Shown: in pieces, positions 53,729 to 62,741 of the stretch
Layout of the letters: each line of letters starts with the position of its first letter
How positions within the stretch are numbered: position 1 is the stretch's first letter
Source of the DNA: Pseudomonadota bacterium
GTDB lineage: Bacteria > Pseudomonadota > Alphaproteobacteria > Rhizobiales > Devosiaceae
Assembly (NCBI GenBank): GCA_023391095.1
Contig: JAEWBN010000016.1
Location: 62,001 to 126,000, forward strand
Length of the DNA stretch: 64,000 nucleotides
Direction: 5' to 3'
Made by a program: the position numbers and the translations under genes
Notes under the pieces: generated by a model
Told to the model about the DNA's origin: nothing
Databases searched by the model: none
The model's input: only the letters and a program-made list of their open reading frames with translations

Positions 53729-54325
53729 ATGGAGGCTATCTTGCGACCGATCCTGACCACCAGCATTGCAGCAGCCATTGCGGTCTTGTCGCTACTGCCC
53801 AGCGCAGCACAATCCGACCTGCTCGGCGTGCCGGGACCCATTGCCTTCCAGGGCGAGAGCTATGCCCTGGCGTGGACATCGCAACCGTCTGCCGGATACT
53901 TCAAGCAGGAATATTTGCCGAATGGGCAGGAAGCGGAAGTCTACCGGGACATGATCCTGGTAGAACCCGTTTCGGGGGAACTGACGCCCATGGATACAGC
54001 CGCGGCGCAGATTCAGCATCTTGAGGGACGCAAAGCCAGCGACCCGATGCCCAACTACGATCTGATCCAGAATGACACTACGGGCGAGGTCCTGCTCGAT
54101 TTTCTGATAAGTGACCTGCAAGCCAATCCGGCCATCGTCGAATGGAACGCCTATCGCTACCAGACTCTCGGTAAGGGTAAAGGCGTTGCGCTCATCGGCA
54201 TTAGTCGTCGCGGCTATGGCCAGGATGGGGCCACCAGCTTCATGACCGGCCTCGGTGCAATGCGGAGCGAGGCCATCAATGCCTTGGCTGCGCTTTCCTT
54301 CCCCACGATAACCGTCGCTCCATGA
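53729..54325 (+). CDS. Exported protein, paralogue of 63376 gene
   Basis: 198 aa from ATG 53729; TTG 53741 has GGAGG 5 nt upstream and may be the true start. Signal peptide (SIAAAIAVLSLLPSAAQ). Motifs: GVPGPIAFQGESYALAWTSQ, GEVLLDFLISDLQANP, VEWNAYRYQTL, ISRRGYG. Each has a close match in the 63376-63945 product. No family name is known to me. It is divergent from the 52978 gene. Confidence 0.75.
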   Translation: MEAILRPILTTSIAAAIAVLSLLPSAAQSDLLGVPGPIAFQGESYALAWTSQPSAGYFKQEYLPNGQEAEVYRDMILVEPVSGELTPMDTAAAQIQHLEGRKASDPMPNYDLIQNDTTGEVLLDFLISDLQANPAIVEWNAYRYQTLGKGKGVALIGISRRGYGQDGATSFMTGLGAMRSEAINALAALSFPTITVAP

Positions 54326-54420
54326 AGTCGACCCCGCGTTCTGCACTTCATAGCTGGGGCGTTTGGCATCCTCGAGGCAAGAAGCGTGACGATCGTGTGA
54401 GAACTATCCGGGCTGACCGG

Positions 54421-54900
54421 CTAGCGTTCTGAAGCCTCGATGTCACCAATATCCGCTGCCAACCCGAAAAAGTGTTGGCGGAGGCCTTCACAATGGCCGA
54501 GGATGTTCCTGTCGCGCCCGCGATCGAAAGCGGACCCCAGCGTCTCGATGATCTCACCCCGTCCGGTCTGGTAGCTGTAATATCGGAAGCCACGGCAATA
54601 GCCGGAGCCCTCGACGGGCCGGTCGCAGGTGAGATAGCTGCTGCCCTCGAAGCCACCGGGGGCGATGCCGCAGCGAAAGCCTTCCGCGAGCAGTAACGGC
54701 AATTGCTGGTCGAGACTGGCATCGACCGGCACGAAACGCGCGAAGACGGCCGTGAGCCTATCCTCATCGGGCTCCTCAAGTAGCGCCTCGACCAGATCGC
54801 CTCTGGCGAGGGACTCCTCGTGGAAAACCAGCCCGTAGAGTGCGGCCCCGGCAAGCCCGATTGCCGCGACGATCCCTATGGCCAATACCGTCCTGCGCAT
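54421..54900 (-). CDS. Exported or anchored protein of unknown function
   Basis: 159 aa from ATG 54900, with GGGAG 8 nt upstream. N-terminal membrane segment (TVLAIGIVAAIGLAGAALYG), then LARGDLVEALLEEPDEDRLT and a Cys-containing C-terminus (FRCGIAP, LTCDRPVEGSGYCRGFRYYS, GHCEGL), which could form two disulfides. No family recognised. It is flanked by genes for other exported proteins on the opposite strand. Confidence 0.6.
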   Translation of the reverse strand: MRRTVLAIGIVAAIGLAGAALYGLVFHEESLARGDLVEALLEEPDEDRLTAVFARFVPVDASLDQQLPLLLAEGFRCGIAPGGFEGSSYLTCDRPVEGSGYCRGFRYYSYQTGRGEIIETLGSAFDRGRDRNILGHCEGLRQHFFGLAADIGDIEASER

Positions 54901-55072
54901 CACCACTACTCCCTTCGCTGGTTCTCGATCATAGGACGATCGACAAGGCTCAAGATTGGCTTTTTGTCGAGCAACAGCACAAATGAGCTGGGGAAACCCA
55001 AGCACTGACCTCAGTCCGTCGTCCTATTATGAAAGAAACCACGTCCGGGCCTACCGACAGAGGGACCAGACC

Positions 55073-55609
55073 ATGACAGCTTTGCCTGATCTTGGAAGTA
55101 TCAGAGCCGGATTGACTGGCCTCTGCGTCGCGATTTGCCTGCCGGTTATCGCTACCGCCGGCCAGATGGACATTGAGCAGCGAGACAGCCAGCAGGTTGC
55201 GGCGGCGTTTGCCGACCAGGTGGAGGCGATTGTCGCCACAATGCCGGTCGAGCGCGAGCATCTCGAAATTCGGATCAATCGCTGCGAGGGCGCACGGGGC
55301 GAAATGCGCGACGATGTCTACGCCGTCTGGGCAGGAGCCCGGCTCGTTGCCGAGCAGGATGATGCTGATCGAGTGCTTTTCGCGGTGCTCGACGACTGGC
55401 GGGAGCGGGGCTGGGAGATCACTCGGAATCGTGTGCTGGACAATGGCGGCGTCAACATCGCCTCCGTCGAGCCCGTGGCCGGCAATAGCCATAGCTTCGA
55501 CTCCGGCTTCTCGCCCCATCCCGGACGCTACATCGTCGGTTATTTCAGTTCGCCCTGCTTTCGGGACCCATCCGGCGCCGCCTCGTTCGGCCCCGTGGAG
55601 GTGAAGTGA
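55073..55609 (+). CDS. Exported protein of unknown function
   Basis: 178 aa from ATG 55073 (GAGGGACC upstream). Signal peptide (AGLTGLCVAICLPVIATAG). Mature protein has Cys pair INRCEG and SPCFRD. VLFAVLDDWRERGWEITRNR suggests an alpha/beta fold. No family recognised. Confidence 0.6.
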   Translation: MTALPDLGSIRAGLTGLCVAICLPVIATAGQMDIEQRDSQQVAAAFADQVEAIVATMPVEREHLEIRINRCEGARGEMRDDVYAVWAGARLVAEQDDADRVLFAVLDDWRERGWEITRNRVLDNGGVNIASVEPVAGNSHSFDSGFSPHPGRYIVGYFSSPCFRDPSGAASFGPVEVK

Positions 55610-55718
55610 CGCGGGCGCCGTGGCGTAGCGGAACCCGTTGAAAGGGCATGGCCTTGCCGGCGCATCCCCTGAGTGCGGCTGGAGCGTCGCATCGCCGGGT
55701 GCCGCTTTTCCTTCTCAT

Positions 55719-56069
55719 TCAACAAGGACCAAGAATGGTGGCCACGTGGAGAATGCCGTGCTGGAATTGGCCGCTGATCAGAGTGCAATGCTCGCGGTAG
55801 TGCTCAAGAAGATAGCTCCGGTCCTCGGTTGTTCCCCGCATGGGTGGGGGCGTCTCACCGCTCCAGAGAAGGTCGTGTGGAGCGACAGGAAGGCCGGCGC
55901 GTGAGATGCCGTTCCAGGGGCACGGCTCCTGATAGCAGAGAATGTTGGTCCGACCGACCCGGAGGTCGGTGAAGCTGCGAACATCTTGGGAGGCCTCGTC
56001 CAACAGGGCGAGGGGCGCGACCAGCAGGCCGCAGCCCGCCGCGATGAAGGCCAGAAGCTGATGTTTCAT
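55719..56069 (-). CDS. Small exported protein of unknown function
   Basis: 116 aa from ATG 56069 (AGGGAC upstream). Signal peptide (LLAFIAAGCGLLVAPLALLD). The remainder is short, with Cys in ILCYQEPCPWNGIS and EHCTLIS and a Pro/Met-rich link. The CYQEPCPWNGI sequence and size recall small periplasmic proteins, but I cannot assign a family. Confidence 0.55.
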   Translation of the reverse strand: MKHQLLAFIAAGCGLLVAPLALLDEASQDVRSFTDLRVGRTNILCYQEPCPWNGISRAGLPVAPHDLLWSGETPPPMRGTTEDRSYLLEHYREHCTLISGQFQHGILHVATILGPC

Positions 56070-56352
56070 GGCGAAAGTCCCTGATAGTGGCAATGCAAGT
56101 AGGACGACCGGGCCCGGCGTGCATTGGGGAACTGGTTGTCAAAATCTTTTCTTGGTCTGGCCCAAGAGACTGCCCGTCAGCGGCGTCATAAGGTCATCAG
56201 ACCGACAGGACTCCATCAAACTCTGCTGAGTTGCATCTTGGCCGCCTTGATCCTGTCCAACGCCGCTCCCGTCCAAGCGCACGCACCACGGGAGGATAGA
56301 ATCGTGGAGCTACACGCGCGGGCACCAGACCTGCACGTCTCAGGAGACACCG

Positions 56353-56604
56353 ATGGCCAACCGCTTCACCGATCTATTCGTCAGTCGCGAGTATCAGTTC
56401 AGCCTGGGTGTCGATGAGCAGGCGGGCTCGCGTTACCTGTCCACCCCCATCACCAAGAACGGCCTGCACCACCTGGCAGAGTACGAGGCGTACTATCGTA
56501 TCGAAGCGGAAGAGTTCGCGCGCTTTCGTAACGATCCTGCTTCCGCTGTAGAGTTCATCGAAACCTGCCGCAAGAACGGGCATCGGGATCGCCTGATCGG
56601 CTAG
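56353..56604 (+). CDS. Small conserved hypothetical protein
   Basis: 83 aa, soluble. AGGAGACACCG precedes the ATG. Motifs: FTDLFVSREYQFSLGVDEQA, AEYEAYYRIEAEEFARFRND, VEFIETCRKNGHRDRLI. This type of small protein is widespread in bacteria; function is unknown to me. It overlaps by 4 bp the stop of the convergent 56601 gene. Confidence 0.7.
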   Translation: MANRFTDLFVSREYQFSLGVDEQAGSRYLSTPITKNGLHHLAEYEAYYRIEAEEFARFRNDPASAVEFIETCRKNGHRDRLIG

Positions 56605-57293
56605 CTTGTTCGGAGGCGCTTTTCGACCTCGGCACTAGCGGTTGCATCCCAGATCTGGTGGCTGAGCGCTGCCGAGAGCTCAAACCGCGGCCCCACCTCG
56701 ATGAAGGCTTCCCACCGCTGCAAACCACCGACGCCCGATCGAATAGCCAGCACGTCCTGTCCATTCCAATGGATCAGCACGGCATTGGAAATACCCACCC
56801 GTTCATTGACACTCTTGCGGCCTTCGACCAGTTGCTGCTCGAGGCCTTGCTCGTCGACATGATAGATCGCAAAGCGGTCATCGACATTGCGCACGCCCAG
56901 GCGCAGATCGCCGAACCTGGCGGGCTCCAGATCGGTAATCATGTCCAGATCGGCAGGCCGAAGGCCCTGCCTGGATACCATGTCCGTGCGAATGGGCCGG
57001 GTCTGTGCCGGCTCAGGCGCTGGTGCCGAGGGGGACAGCATGAACGCCGGCGAGAGCACGAAAGCCAGCACACAGGCGGTGGAGAAAAACCCCGCCCCAA
57101 GGATGGCTTCCATCCAGGTGCGCCCGAAAAAGGCGCGGCGGCCCACAACCTGGCTGCCTGGCATCTGCACCGGCTGGCGTGCGAAAAGCTGCTGGGCTGC
57201 CGCAATGGTTTCCTGCATCCGGCCGAACGAAGGTTCCGGTATTGGCTCCTGCGGCAGCCGGCTCAGTGAATCGTGTGACACGGGGCGACTCAT
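56601..57293 (-). CDS. Membrane-anchored protein paired with a sigma factor (anti-sigma-like)
   Basis: 230 aa from ATG 57293. Cytoplasmic N-terminus of about 75 residues (GRMQETIAAAQQLFARQP), one membrane helix (ILGAGFFSTACVLAFVLSPA), then a periplasmic domain of about 130 residues. The ATG overlaps the upstream sigma fragment's stop, the usual arrangement for a sigma factor and its anti-sigma factor. No zinc-binding HxxxCxxC motif is present. Confidence 0.55.
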   Translation of the reverse strand: MSRPVSHDSLSRLPQEPIPEPSFGRMQETIAAAQQLFARQPVQMPGSQVVGRRAFFGRTWMEAILGAGFFSTACVLAFVLSPAFMLSPSAPAPEPAQTRPIRTDMVSRQGLRPADLDMITDLEPARFGDLRLGVRNVDDRFAIYHVDEQGLEQQLVEGRKSVNERVGISNAVLIHWNGQDVLAIRSGVGGLQRWEAFIEVGPRFELSAALSHQIWDATASAEVEKRLRTS

Positions 57294-57540
57294 AGCAGAT
57301 CCCTCAGCGCCTTTCGGGCATTGTGCAGGTGCCAGGCGACGGTGACCTTCTTGCATGACATGATGCGTGCGGCTTCTTCCTGACTAAGCTCTTCCCCGTG
57401 GACAAGAATAACGGCGTCCGGCCAGGTGCCCGCCAATTGAAGGTCGAGCCCGCCTCCGAGACCAGCCATTATTGCTGAAGATGCCAAACCGCCCAGCCGG
57501 GCCGGCGCCAGCGATCCGAAAAGCGCCCTATTCAAGCAAT
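57290..57540 (-). pseudogene. Sigma-70 family factor, C-terminal fragment (region 4)
   Basis: The readable part is WPDAVILVHGEELSQEEAA, RIMSCKKVTVAWHLHNARKA, LRDLL. This is the sigma region-4 helix-turn-helix (as in EELSQEEAA-R/M-x-C-K-x-x-T). About 80-90 residues remain; region 2 and the start are missing. Upstream sequence (about 57469-57540) has no family match. It is coupled to the 56601 gene. Confidence 0.6.
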
Positions 57541-57566
57541 TTGACGGGATTCGGCTCTCGACAAAC

Positions 57567-57899
57567 CTACTGGGACTGCACCAATTGCGCGGCCTCCTGG
57601 CCAAGTCGGTAGGCTTCCTGGCTAAGCCACCGGTTGGCAGCGCGCAGACCATCTCGTTGCACGCGCCACTCGTATTCCGTCCGCAGCCGCGCCATGTGTC
57701 GTGCCTCAGGAGCCTGGGCCTCGGAGTCCATGTCGTCAGACTGCTGCCGCGGGTACCCGTCATCGTTGTTTGGCGCAGTCTGCTGCTGCAACAGCTGGTG
57801 CTGGTGCTGTTGAAAGGCGAAGCCGCCAGCATCAAAGGCAACTGCGGGTAAGGCCAGCGCTGCCGAGGCGATTAGCAGGGTCAATATGGAACGTGGCAT
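57567..57899 (-). CDS. Small exported Gln/Arg-rich protein
   Basis: 110 aa from ATG 57899, with GGAGA 6 nt upstream (ATG 57905 also possible). Signal peptide (SILTLLIASAALALPAVA). The mature part is Gln/His-rich (QQHQHQLLQQQTAP) and then helical (LRTEYEWRVQRDGLRAANRW). No family recognised. It lies just upstream of the broken sigma gene on the same strand. Confidence 0.55.
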   Translation of the reverse strand: MPRSILTLLIASAALALPAVAFDAGGFAFQQHQHQLLQQQTAPNNDDGYPRQQSDDMDSEAQAPEARHMARLRTEYEWRVQRDGLRAANRWLSQEAYRLGQEAAQLVQSQ

Positions 57900-58081
57900 C
57901 TGCATTCTCCAATTTGGGTCATTCTCACAGCTGGACGCCTGGCAATTGAGTACTCTTGGTCGCCTCACGCAGCCGAGGTGCAATTTCAATCCATCCGAAA
58001 TTCACTGGAGGTTATGGCACTGCGCTTGCATTCTCAAACTGCACGAGGCTCCTTTGCCAGCTGCACGACATTGGTTTTTGG

Positions 58082-59185
58082 TCACTCAGCCTTGCCGATT
58101 TGAAGGACTTCGACATAATGTCGGTATCTGATGAACGCATCGAAGGTGGAATTGCTGAGGCCGTCCGTGCTGGTGCCAGTCACGTTAAGGGTTGCGGCGC
58201 AGAGGCCCGCCGATGCTTCGATCGCAGCCTCTGCCACGTCACCCCGGAGATCCTCCGGCATGATATCAGCCAAGCGCTCGGCCATCTGTGCGGCAGCGCG
58301 GTCGGCCGTGGCGCAGTCGGGATACGTAAGTGAGATTAGAACGCCCGGTTGATCTCCCTGCGCGTCGGCGATGAAGCCCCCGAGATAGGAAGGAATGCCT
58401 TCCGTTCCAGGCTGCAGCTCGGCCTCTAGCTTCTCGCGCATTTCCTCGAGAGTTGGCCTCCCATTGAGCAGCATCTCTGTGTCTACGCCGCCGAGGCCCA
58501 TGAGTGGGTTTACCAGCACGGCTTGTACCAGCATCCCATCTCCAAGCGCCGCCTCGATACCGCCCAGGGCCGCACTCACGACTTCACTCTCGGCCATATT
58601 TGGTTCATCACGGAGCATCGCCTCGACCAGGCCTCGTGCTATCGACTGGACGATTGCATCTTCCTTGGCTGCAATAAAGGATCTATGGCGACCAGCGGAT
58701 CGCCAGGGGTTGAAAGACTCCACTTCGACAGGATCGCTGTCCACGTCTCCACGATTGCTGAGCATGCCTTCGATCTCAATGGCATCGAAGTCAGCGGCGT
58801 CAAGAGCTGCGATCGTGGACGTGGCAGTATCCTCGCTATCAAAGCCCCAGATGACAGGCTGAACGCTTGACCCTGCGAGATAGCGGATGCTTGCCAGATC
58901 CACCAGGGATCTTTCGGCCCAATATTCGACGCTACGAGCCCGGAGCGCGACAAAATGCGGAAGCGCATCTCCGACTATTGCCCGTGCCGCTAGCGTCCGG
59001 TGGATACGCTCTCCACCCCCCAGCTTACGCAGCGCCGCCACGTCCACGAAGCTGAATTGAGCAGAGGGGGTGTTCAGCAAGAATTTTGGCATCTTGGTCA
59101 AAGCGTCCCGAATAGATCCTACACCTTGAGCATGGGCGGCAACGCTGGCCATTAGAAAGATGACAAGGGCGGCTGCAATGTGCAT
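58082..59185 (-). CDS. Exported protein, paralogue of 61611 gene
   Basis: 367 aa. Signal peptide (LVIFLMASVAAHAQ). Motifs shared with the 61611-62741 product: VIWGFDSEDTATSTIAALDA, NPWRSAGRHRSFIAAKEDAI, VQAVLVNPLMGLGGVD, GVLISLTYPDCATAD and GLCAATLNVTGTS. Single Cys residues in YPDCA and GLCAA are conserved between the two. No catalytic motif. The function is unknown. Confidence 0.75.
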   Translation of the reverse strand: MHIAAALVIFLMASVAAHAQGVGSIRDALTKMPKFLLNTPSAQFSFVDVAALRKLGGGERIHRTLAARAIVGDALPHFVALRARSVEYWAERSLVDLASIRYLAGSSVQPVIWGFDSEDTATSTIAALDAADFDAIEIEGMLSNRGDVDSDPVEVESFNPWRSAGRHRSFIAAKEDAIVQSIARGLVEAMLRDEPNMAESEVVSAALGGIEAALGDGMLVQAVLVNPLMGLGGVDTEMLLNGRPTLEEMREKLEAELQPGTEGIPSYLGGFIADAQGDQPGVLISLTYPDCATADRAAAQMAERLADIMPEDLRGDVAEAAIEASAGLCAATLNVTGTSTDGLSNSTFDAFIRYRHYVEVLQIGKAE

Positions 59186-59372
59186 GACTGGTTCTCCAAA
59201 GGTTCCTCTATAAGATTAGACGCTCGTGCCTGCCTAAGAATTGGCGAAAAGCAATCCGCTTGGGATCGAACCGGAGTAAGAGGATTTGCGGTCCGCCGCC
59301 TAAGATGCGACCGATTCCACAGGTGGTGAACGTCCGCAATCCACATGCGGATGCCGAAGAGCAGCCTGACTG

Positions 59373-59603
59373 TTTATGGCCTGCGTCCAGATCTTCTTGT
59401 CACCGATCACCTCATGCCAGGAATGAACGGGACGCAGCTAGCCCGCGAACTTCTTCAACAAGGCACAATAGGCAAGGCGCTGGTTATTTCGGGCTACGCG
59501 GAACTTGAGGGGGTGGACCCCACCCTCCCTAGGCTCAATAAGCCGTTTTGCCAGGCAAGACCTTGCTCAACAGCTTGCGCAGATGGCAGCTCAGGGAGAG
59601 TGA
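59373..59603 (+). pseudogene. Receiver-domain fragment of a response regulator or hybrid kinase
   Basis: The frame reads RPDLLVTDHLMPGMNGTQLA, GKALVISGYAE and LPRLNKPF, that is the phospho-acceptor Asp strand (TDHLMPG), the Thr/Ser strand (ISGYAE) and the Lys strand (NKPF). The N-terminal part is absent. After NKPF a one-base shift is needed to read DLAQQLAQMAAQGE and stop at 59603. Fragment without start. Confidence 0.7.
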
Positions 59604-59697
59604 TCCGTAGGAAGCCTTCGACATCCGGTATAGGTGAGCGCTCTGAATTGACGCAAACTTTACCCACTGGACCGCAGGGTGGCTTGTGGAGGAAGCC

Positions 59698-60993
59698 ATG
59701 CAGACTGAACGTCAGATCTTTGATGAGGCGACCGCGGAGGCGGAGCGACTCTCGGCGTTGCAGGAATTGGACGTGCTCGATACGCCCAGTGAACTTCCCT
59801 TCGATCGCATCACGGAGCTGATCAAGCTTGTGTTTGATGTCGAGATCGGGATCGTCTCGATGATCGATGCGCATCGTCAGTGGTATAAGTCGGTTGTCGG
59901 CCTGCCTACCGCGGAGGCGTCGCTTGATGGCACCTTTTGCCGTCATACGCTGCAACTGGGCCGCCCGGTCATTGTTCCCGACGCTACCAAGGACACTAGA
60001 TTCTACGACAATCCACATGTGACCGGCGGACCTCGTATCCGCTTCTATGCAGGCGCACCGATCACCACAAGCGAGGGGCACGTGATTGGCACCATCTGCG
60101 CCATCGACAAGAGCGTTCGGGAGTTTGGCGCTCGCGAAATTGCGATCCTGACTCACCTTGCGGCGCTGGTGATGCGTGAACTTGAACTACGGATGGAAGC
60201 CACCACAGACGTGTTGACAGGGGCAGGAAGCAGAAGGGCACTTAAGGAGGAAGTCCGCAAGCATCTCGCTCTTGCAGCGCGTCATACTATGCCCCTCAGT
60301 TGCATTGCACTCGACATCGATCATTTTAAGCGCGTGAACGACACCTACGGCCATGCCGCGGGCGACCAGGTGCTGACTGGCACCGTTCGGGCACTGAAGG
60401 AAGCACTCCGCCAAAGTGACTTCATCGGCCGGGTAGGTGGAGAAGAGTTTGTGATTGCGCTGCCGCAAACCGAGCAATCCACGGCGATACAGGTCGCCGA
60501 AAAATTGCGTAAAATCGTCAGGTCCCTCCGCTTTGCCGGCAGCAACCCGCCTATCACCGTGACGGCCTCGTTCGGTGTCTCGAGCCTTGCTCCAGGCGAT
60601 GACATTGAAAGTCTTCTCAGCCGGTCCGACCAGGCCCTCTATGAAGCGAAACGCACCGGGCGCGATCGGGTCTGCAACGCTGGTTTGCCGAGCGAGCCAG
60701 AAAAGACCAACCGCCGGCGGGTACTCAAGGCGGGGCAGATCGTCTTCGACAATGGCAGGTCGACTTACGACTGCACCATCAGAAGCCTGTGGGACCAAGG
60801 AGCGGAGCTATCTGTTTCATTGCCCACCAGCATTCCCGAGAGCTTCGATCTGCTGATCAAGGGCACAGCCGAGTGGCACTCTTGTCGCCTAACCAGGCGT
60901 GCTACGGGCTCGGTGGAAGCCGCGTTTGCATCCACGCCGCTGCCCTGCGTAGGCGCGACATCCCCGGGAAAGCGGACGAACTCGTCGTCGTAG
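59698..60993 (+). CDS. GAF-GGDEF-PilZ protein (diguanylate cyclase)
   Basis: 431 aa from ATG 59698 (GGAGGA 5 nt upstream). GAF domain (about 10-165: GIVSMIDAHRQWYKSVVGLP, RFYDNPHVTGGPRIRFYAGA). GGDEF domain (about 170-325) with CIALDIDHFKRVNDTYGHAA and the GGEEF active loop (FIGRVGGEEFVIALP), which is intact. A PilZ c-di-GMP-binding segment follows (RRRVLKAGQIVFDNGRS, DCTIRSLWDQGAELSV). After residue 408 or so (about 60920) the sequence is antisense to another gene, so the PilZ end is replaced by about 20 unrelated residues. Confidence 0.85.
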   Translation: MQTERQIFDEATAEAERLSALQELDVLDTPSELPFDRITELIKLVFDVEIGIVSMIDAHRQWYKSVVGLPTAEASLDGTFCRHTLQLGRPVIVPDATKDTRFYDNPHVTGGPRIRFYAGAPITTSEGHVIGTICAIDKSVREFGAREIAILTHLAALVMRELELRMEATTDVLTGAGSRRALKEEVRKHLALAARHTMPLSCIALDIDHFKRVNDTYGHAAGDQVLTGTVRALKEALRQSDFIGRVGGEEFVIALPQTEQSTAIQVAEKLRKIVRSLRFAGSNPPITVTASFGVSSLAPGDDIESLLSRSDQALYEAKRTGRDRVCNAGLPSEPEKTNRRRVLKAGQIVFDNGRSTYDCTIRSLWDQGAELSVSLPTSIPESFDLLIKGTAEWHSCRLTRRATGSVEAAFASTPLPCVGATSPGKRTNSSS

Positions 60994-61436
60994 CCCCCCG
61001 TTTCAAGAAGGGCCCCATCCCGAACCGACAGGATGCCGGAGCGCTTGCCGTCATTCGTGCATGGGGTTGGACCCAGGCAGGCAAAGACTGCCTTGTTGCC
61101 ATCGTCGGAGAAGGTGAGGTGTCCGAAGCTGTCTCCCAGGCCGAGCGTCGACCGGGACAACTCCGTCAGGCTGTCGAGATCGAGCCGCACCATGCCGGGC
61201 GCCCACTGCTCATCGTCCAGCACATATCCGAACAGGCTTGCCTCCCGATCGGCATCCTGCGGCGACATCGCCGCGGCATCGATCAGCGTGAACCGGGAGA
61301 CGACGAGATTTGCCTCGCAGCCGGAAATGCCGAACATCCGGTCAAGTGGCTGGCAGGGCAGGGACAGCAAGTACGCAGCATAGCCCGCTACCCCCAGGCC
61401 CAAGATAACGGCCAGTGTAGCCAATCGACGCAACAT
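60765..61436 (-). pseudogene. Truncated exported protein with WD40-like segment
   Basis: 223 codons. An N-terminal membrane/signal segment (LATLAVILGLGVAGYAAYLL), then a Cys pair (LPCQPLDRMFGISGCEANL) and beta-propeller-like strands (HLTFSDDGNKAVFACLG). The last 50 or so codons (from about 60920 down) are antisense to the PilZ end of the GGDEF gene. The gene probably lost its C-terminal half at a recombination junction. May still yield a chimaeric product. Confidence 0.6.
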
Positions 61437-61610
61437 GCTCTTCTCCTCGGGTCTTGGCGTTGGCCAGTCGAATGTTCTGTCTGTTGGACGACGCGCTGCT
61501 GCACATTCTTGGCCGGCAGTTCAACCGGAAGCGGAAAAATGCGAGCTGCCGACAAAACATGGCGATCTTTGGCGCGTCATATGGTCGAGCCAACGTCGAG
61601 GAGCACATTC

Positions 61611-62741
61611 ATGCGAGCAGTAGCCCTTTCAGCCGTTCTGATGATCGCCGCCGGCAATCCTGCCGGTGCAGCGGAGATCGACAGCCTGCAAAAGGCCCTC
61701 GGTCACTTGCCAGAAGCGGTCCTCACCAGTCCGGAGCCCGAACTGGCGCAGTTCGTCGACCTGAGCGTGCTGGGTGACCTTGCCGGTGCGGAACTGACGC
61801 CCAGGTCGTTGGACCGGGCCCGTCTCGGGCGCTCGATCCGCGCCCTGGAGGCCCTCGGCATTGCCGGTCCACAGGCATGGAGCGAAAAAGCGGGCATCGC
61901 CGTGGACGATGTGGATTTTTTCCTCGGCTTCGGTCAACCGCCCCAGACCATGACGATCTGGGGCCTTGAGAGCGAGGCCGTCGCCGAAACGCTCATGATC
62001 GCTCTTGGCGACCGCGATTTCGCGCCGGCCGACCGCGACACTCTCGGCAATGGTGAGCCCATGGCAATGGACCCCACGAAAAGAGATCCCGCCAGTCCTT
62101 GGCGAAGCATGGTCGGAGCCGCCAGTTTTGTGAGCCATAGCGGTGACGCGATCGTTCAGGGCCCTGCTCCCGAGGCCGTCGCGGCACTGGCTGGGATGGC
62201 CGGAGCCGCCGACACTGCGATCGTCGCAACCGCCCTGGCCGGGCTGTCCGAAGCCGGGGGAAGCGCTCCCATCGTCCAGGCCATGCTGGTCTCGCCGGCA
62301 ATCGGTCTCGGCGGCCTCGATCCGGCCGCGTTGATGACCCCGTCGACGGACTTGGAGGCCATGAAGGAGGCTCTGCTGCAGCAGGTCGAAGCCGCGGGCG
62401 ACGGGATCCCGCCCTATTTTTCCGGCATTGTCGCCGACATTGCGGCTGACCAGCCTGCCGTTGCCATCTCCCTTGCCTACCCCGACTGCGACATGGCGGA
62501 ACACGCCGCCGAACTGCTCGGGGAGCGCTGGGCATCGACCATGCCCGACGCGGCGCAAGGCCAGTTGGAAGGCGGTGTGACCCAAGGGATGGACGCGCTT
62601 TGCGCGGCAACCCTTACCATCACCGCCACGGAACCCTCCCCCGTAGGCAATCCCATCTTTGATGCGGTGCTCAACGCCCATATGCGCGGTTCCCTTGCGG
62701 CGCTGCAGATCAGCGCATCACCGGCAGGAGAGGAACAGTGA
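61611..62741 (+). CDS. Exported protein, paralogue of 58082 gene
   Basis: 376 aa from ATG 61611 (GAGGAG 8 nt upstream). Signal peptide (AVALSAVLMIAAGNPAGA). Motifs: MTIWGLESEAVAETLMIAL, PWRSMVGAASFVSHSGDAIV, VQAMLVSPAIGLGGLD, AVAISLAYPDCDMAEHAAEL, ALCAATLTITATEP. Conserved Cys in YPDCD and LCAAT. First of three exported-protein genes, overlapping the next by GTGA. Confidence 0.8.
   Translation: MRAVALSAVLMIAAGNPAGAAEIDSLQKALGHLPEAVLTSPEPELAQFVDLSVLGDLAGAELTPRSLDRARLGRSIRALEALGIAGPQAWSEKAGIAVDDVDFFLGFGQPPQTMTIWGLESEAVAETLMIALGDRDFAPADRDTLGNGEPMAMDPTKRDPASPWRSMVGAASFVSHSGDAIVQGPAPEAVAALAGMAGAADTAIVATALAGLSEAGGSAPIVQAMLVSPAIGLGGLDPAALMTPSTDLEAMKEALLQQVEAAGDGIPPYFSGIVADIAADQPAVAISLAYPDCDMAEHAAELLGERWASTMPDAAQGQLEGGVTQGMDALCAATLTITATEPSPVGNPIFDAVLNAHMRGSLAALQISASPAGEEQ

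Noticed and set aside
56124..56417. 97-codon plus-strand frame with a signal-peptide-like stretch
   Set aside because: The hydrophobic run is suggestive, but the frame overlaps the better-supported 56353 gene, has no good ribosome site and ends in shadow sequence. Could be a degraded exported-protein gene.
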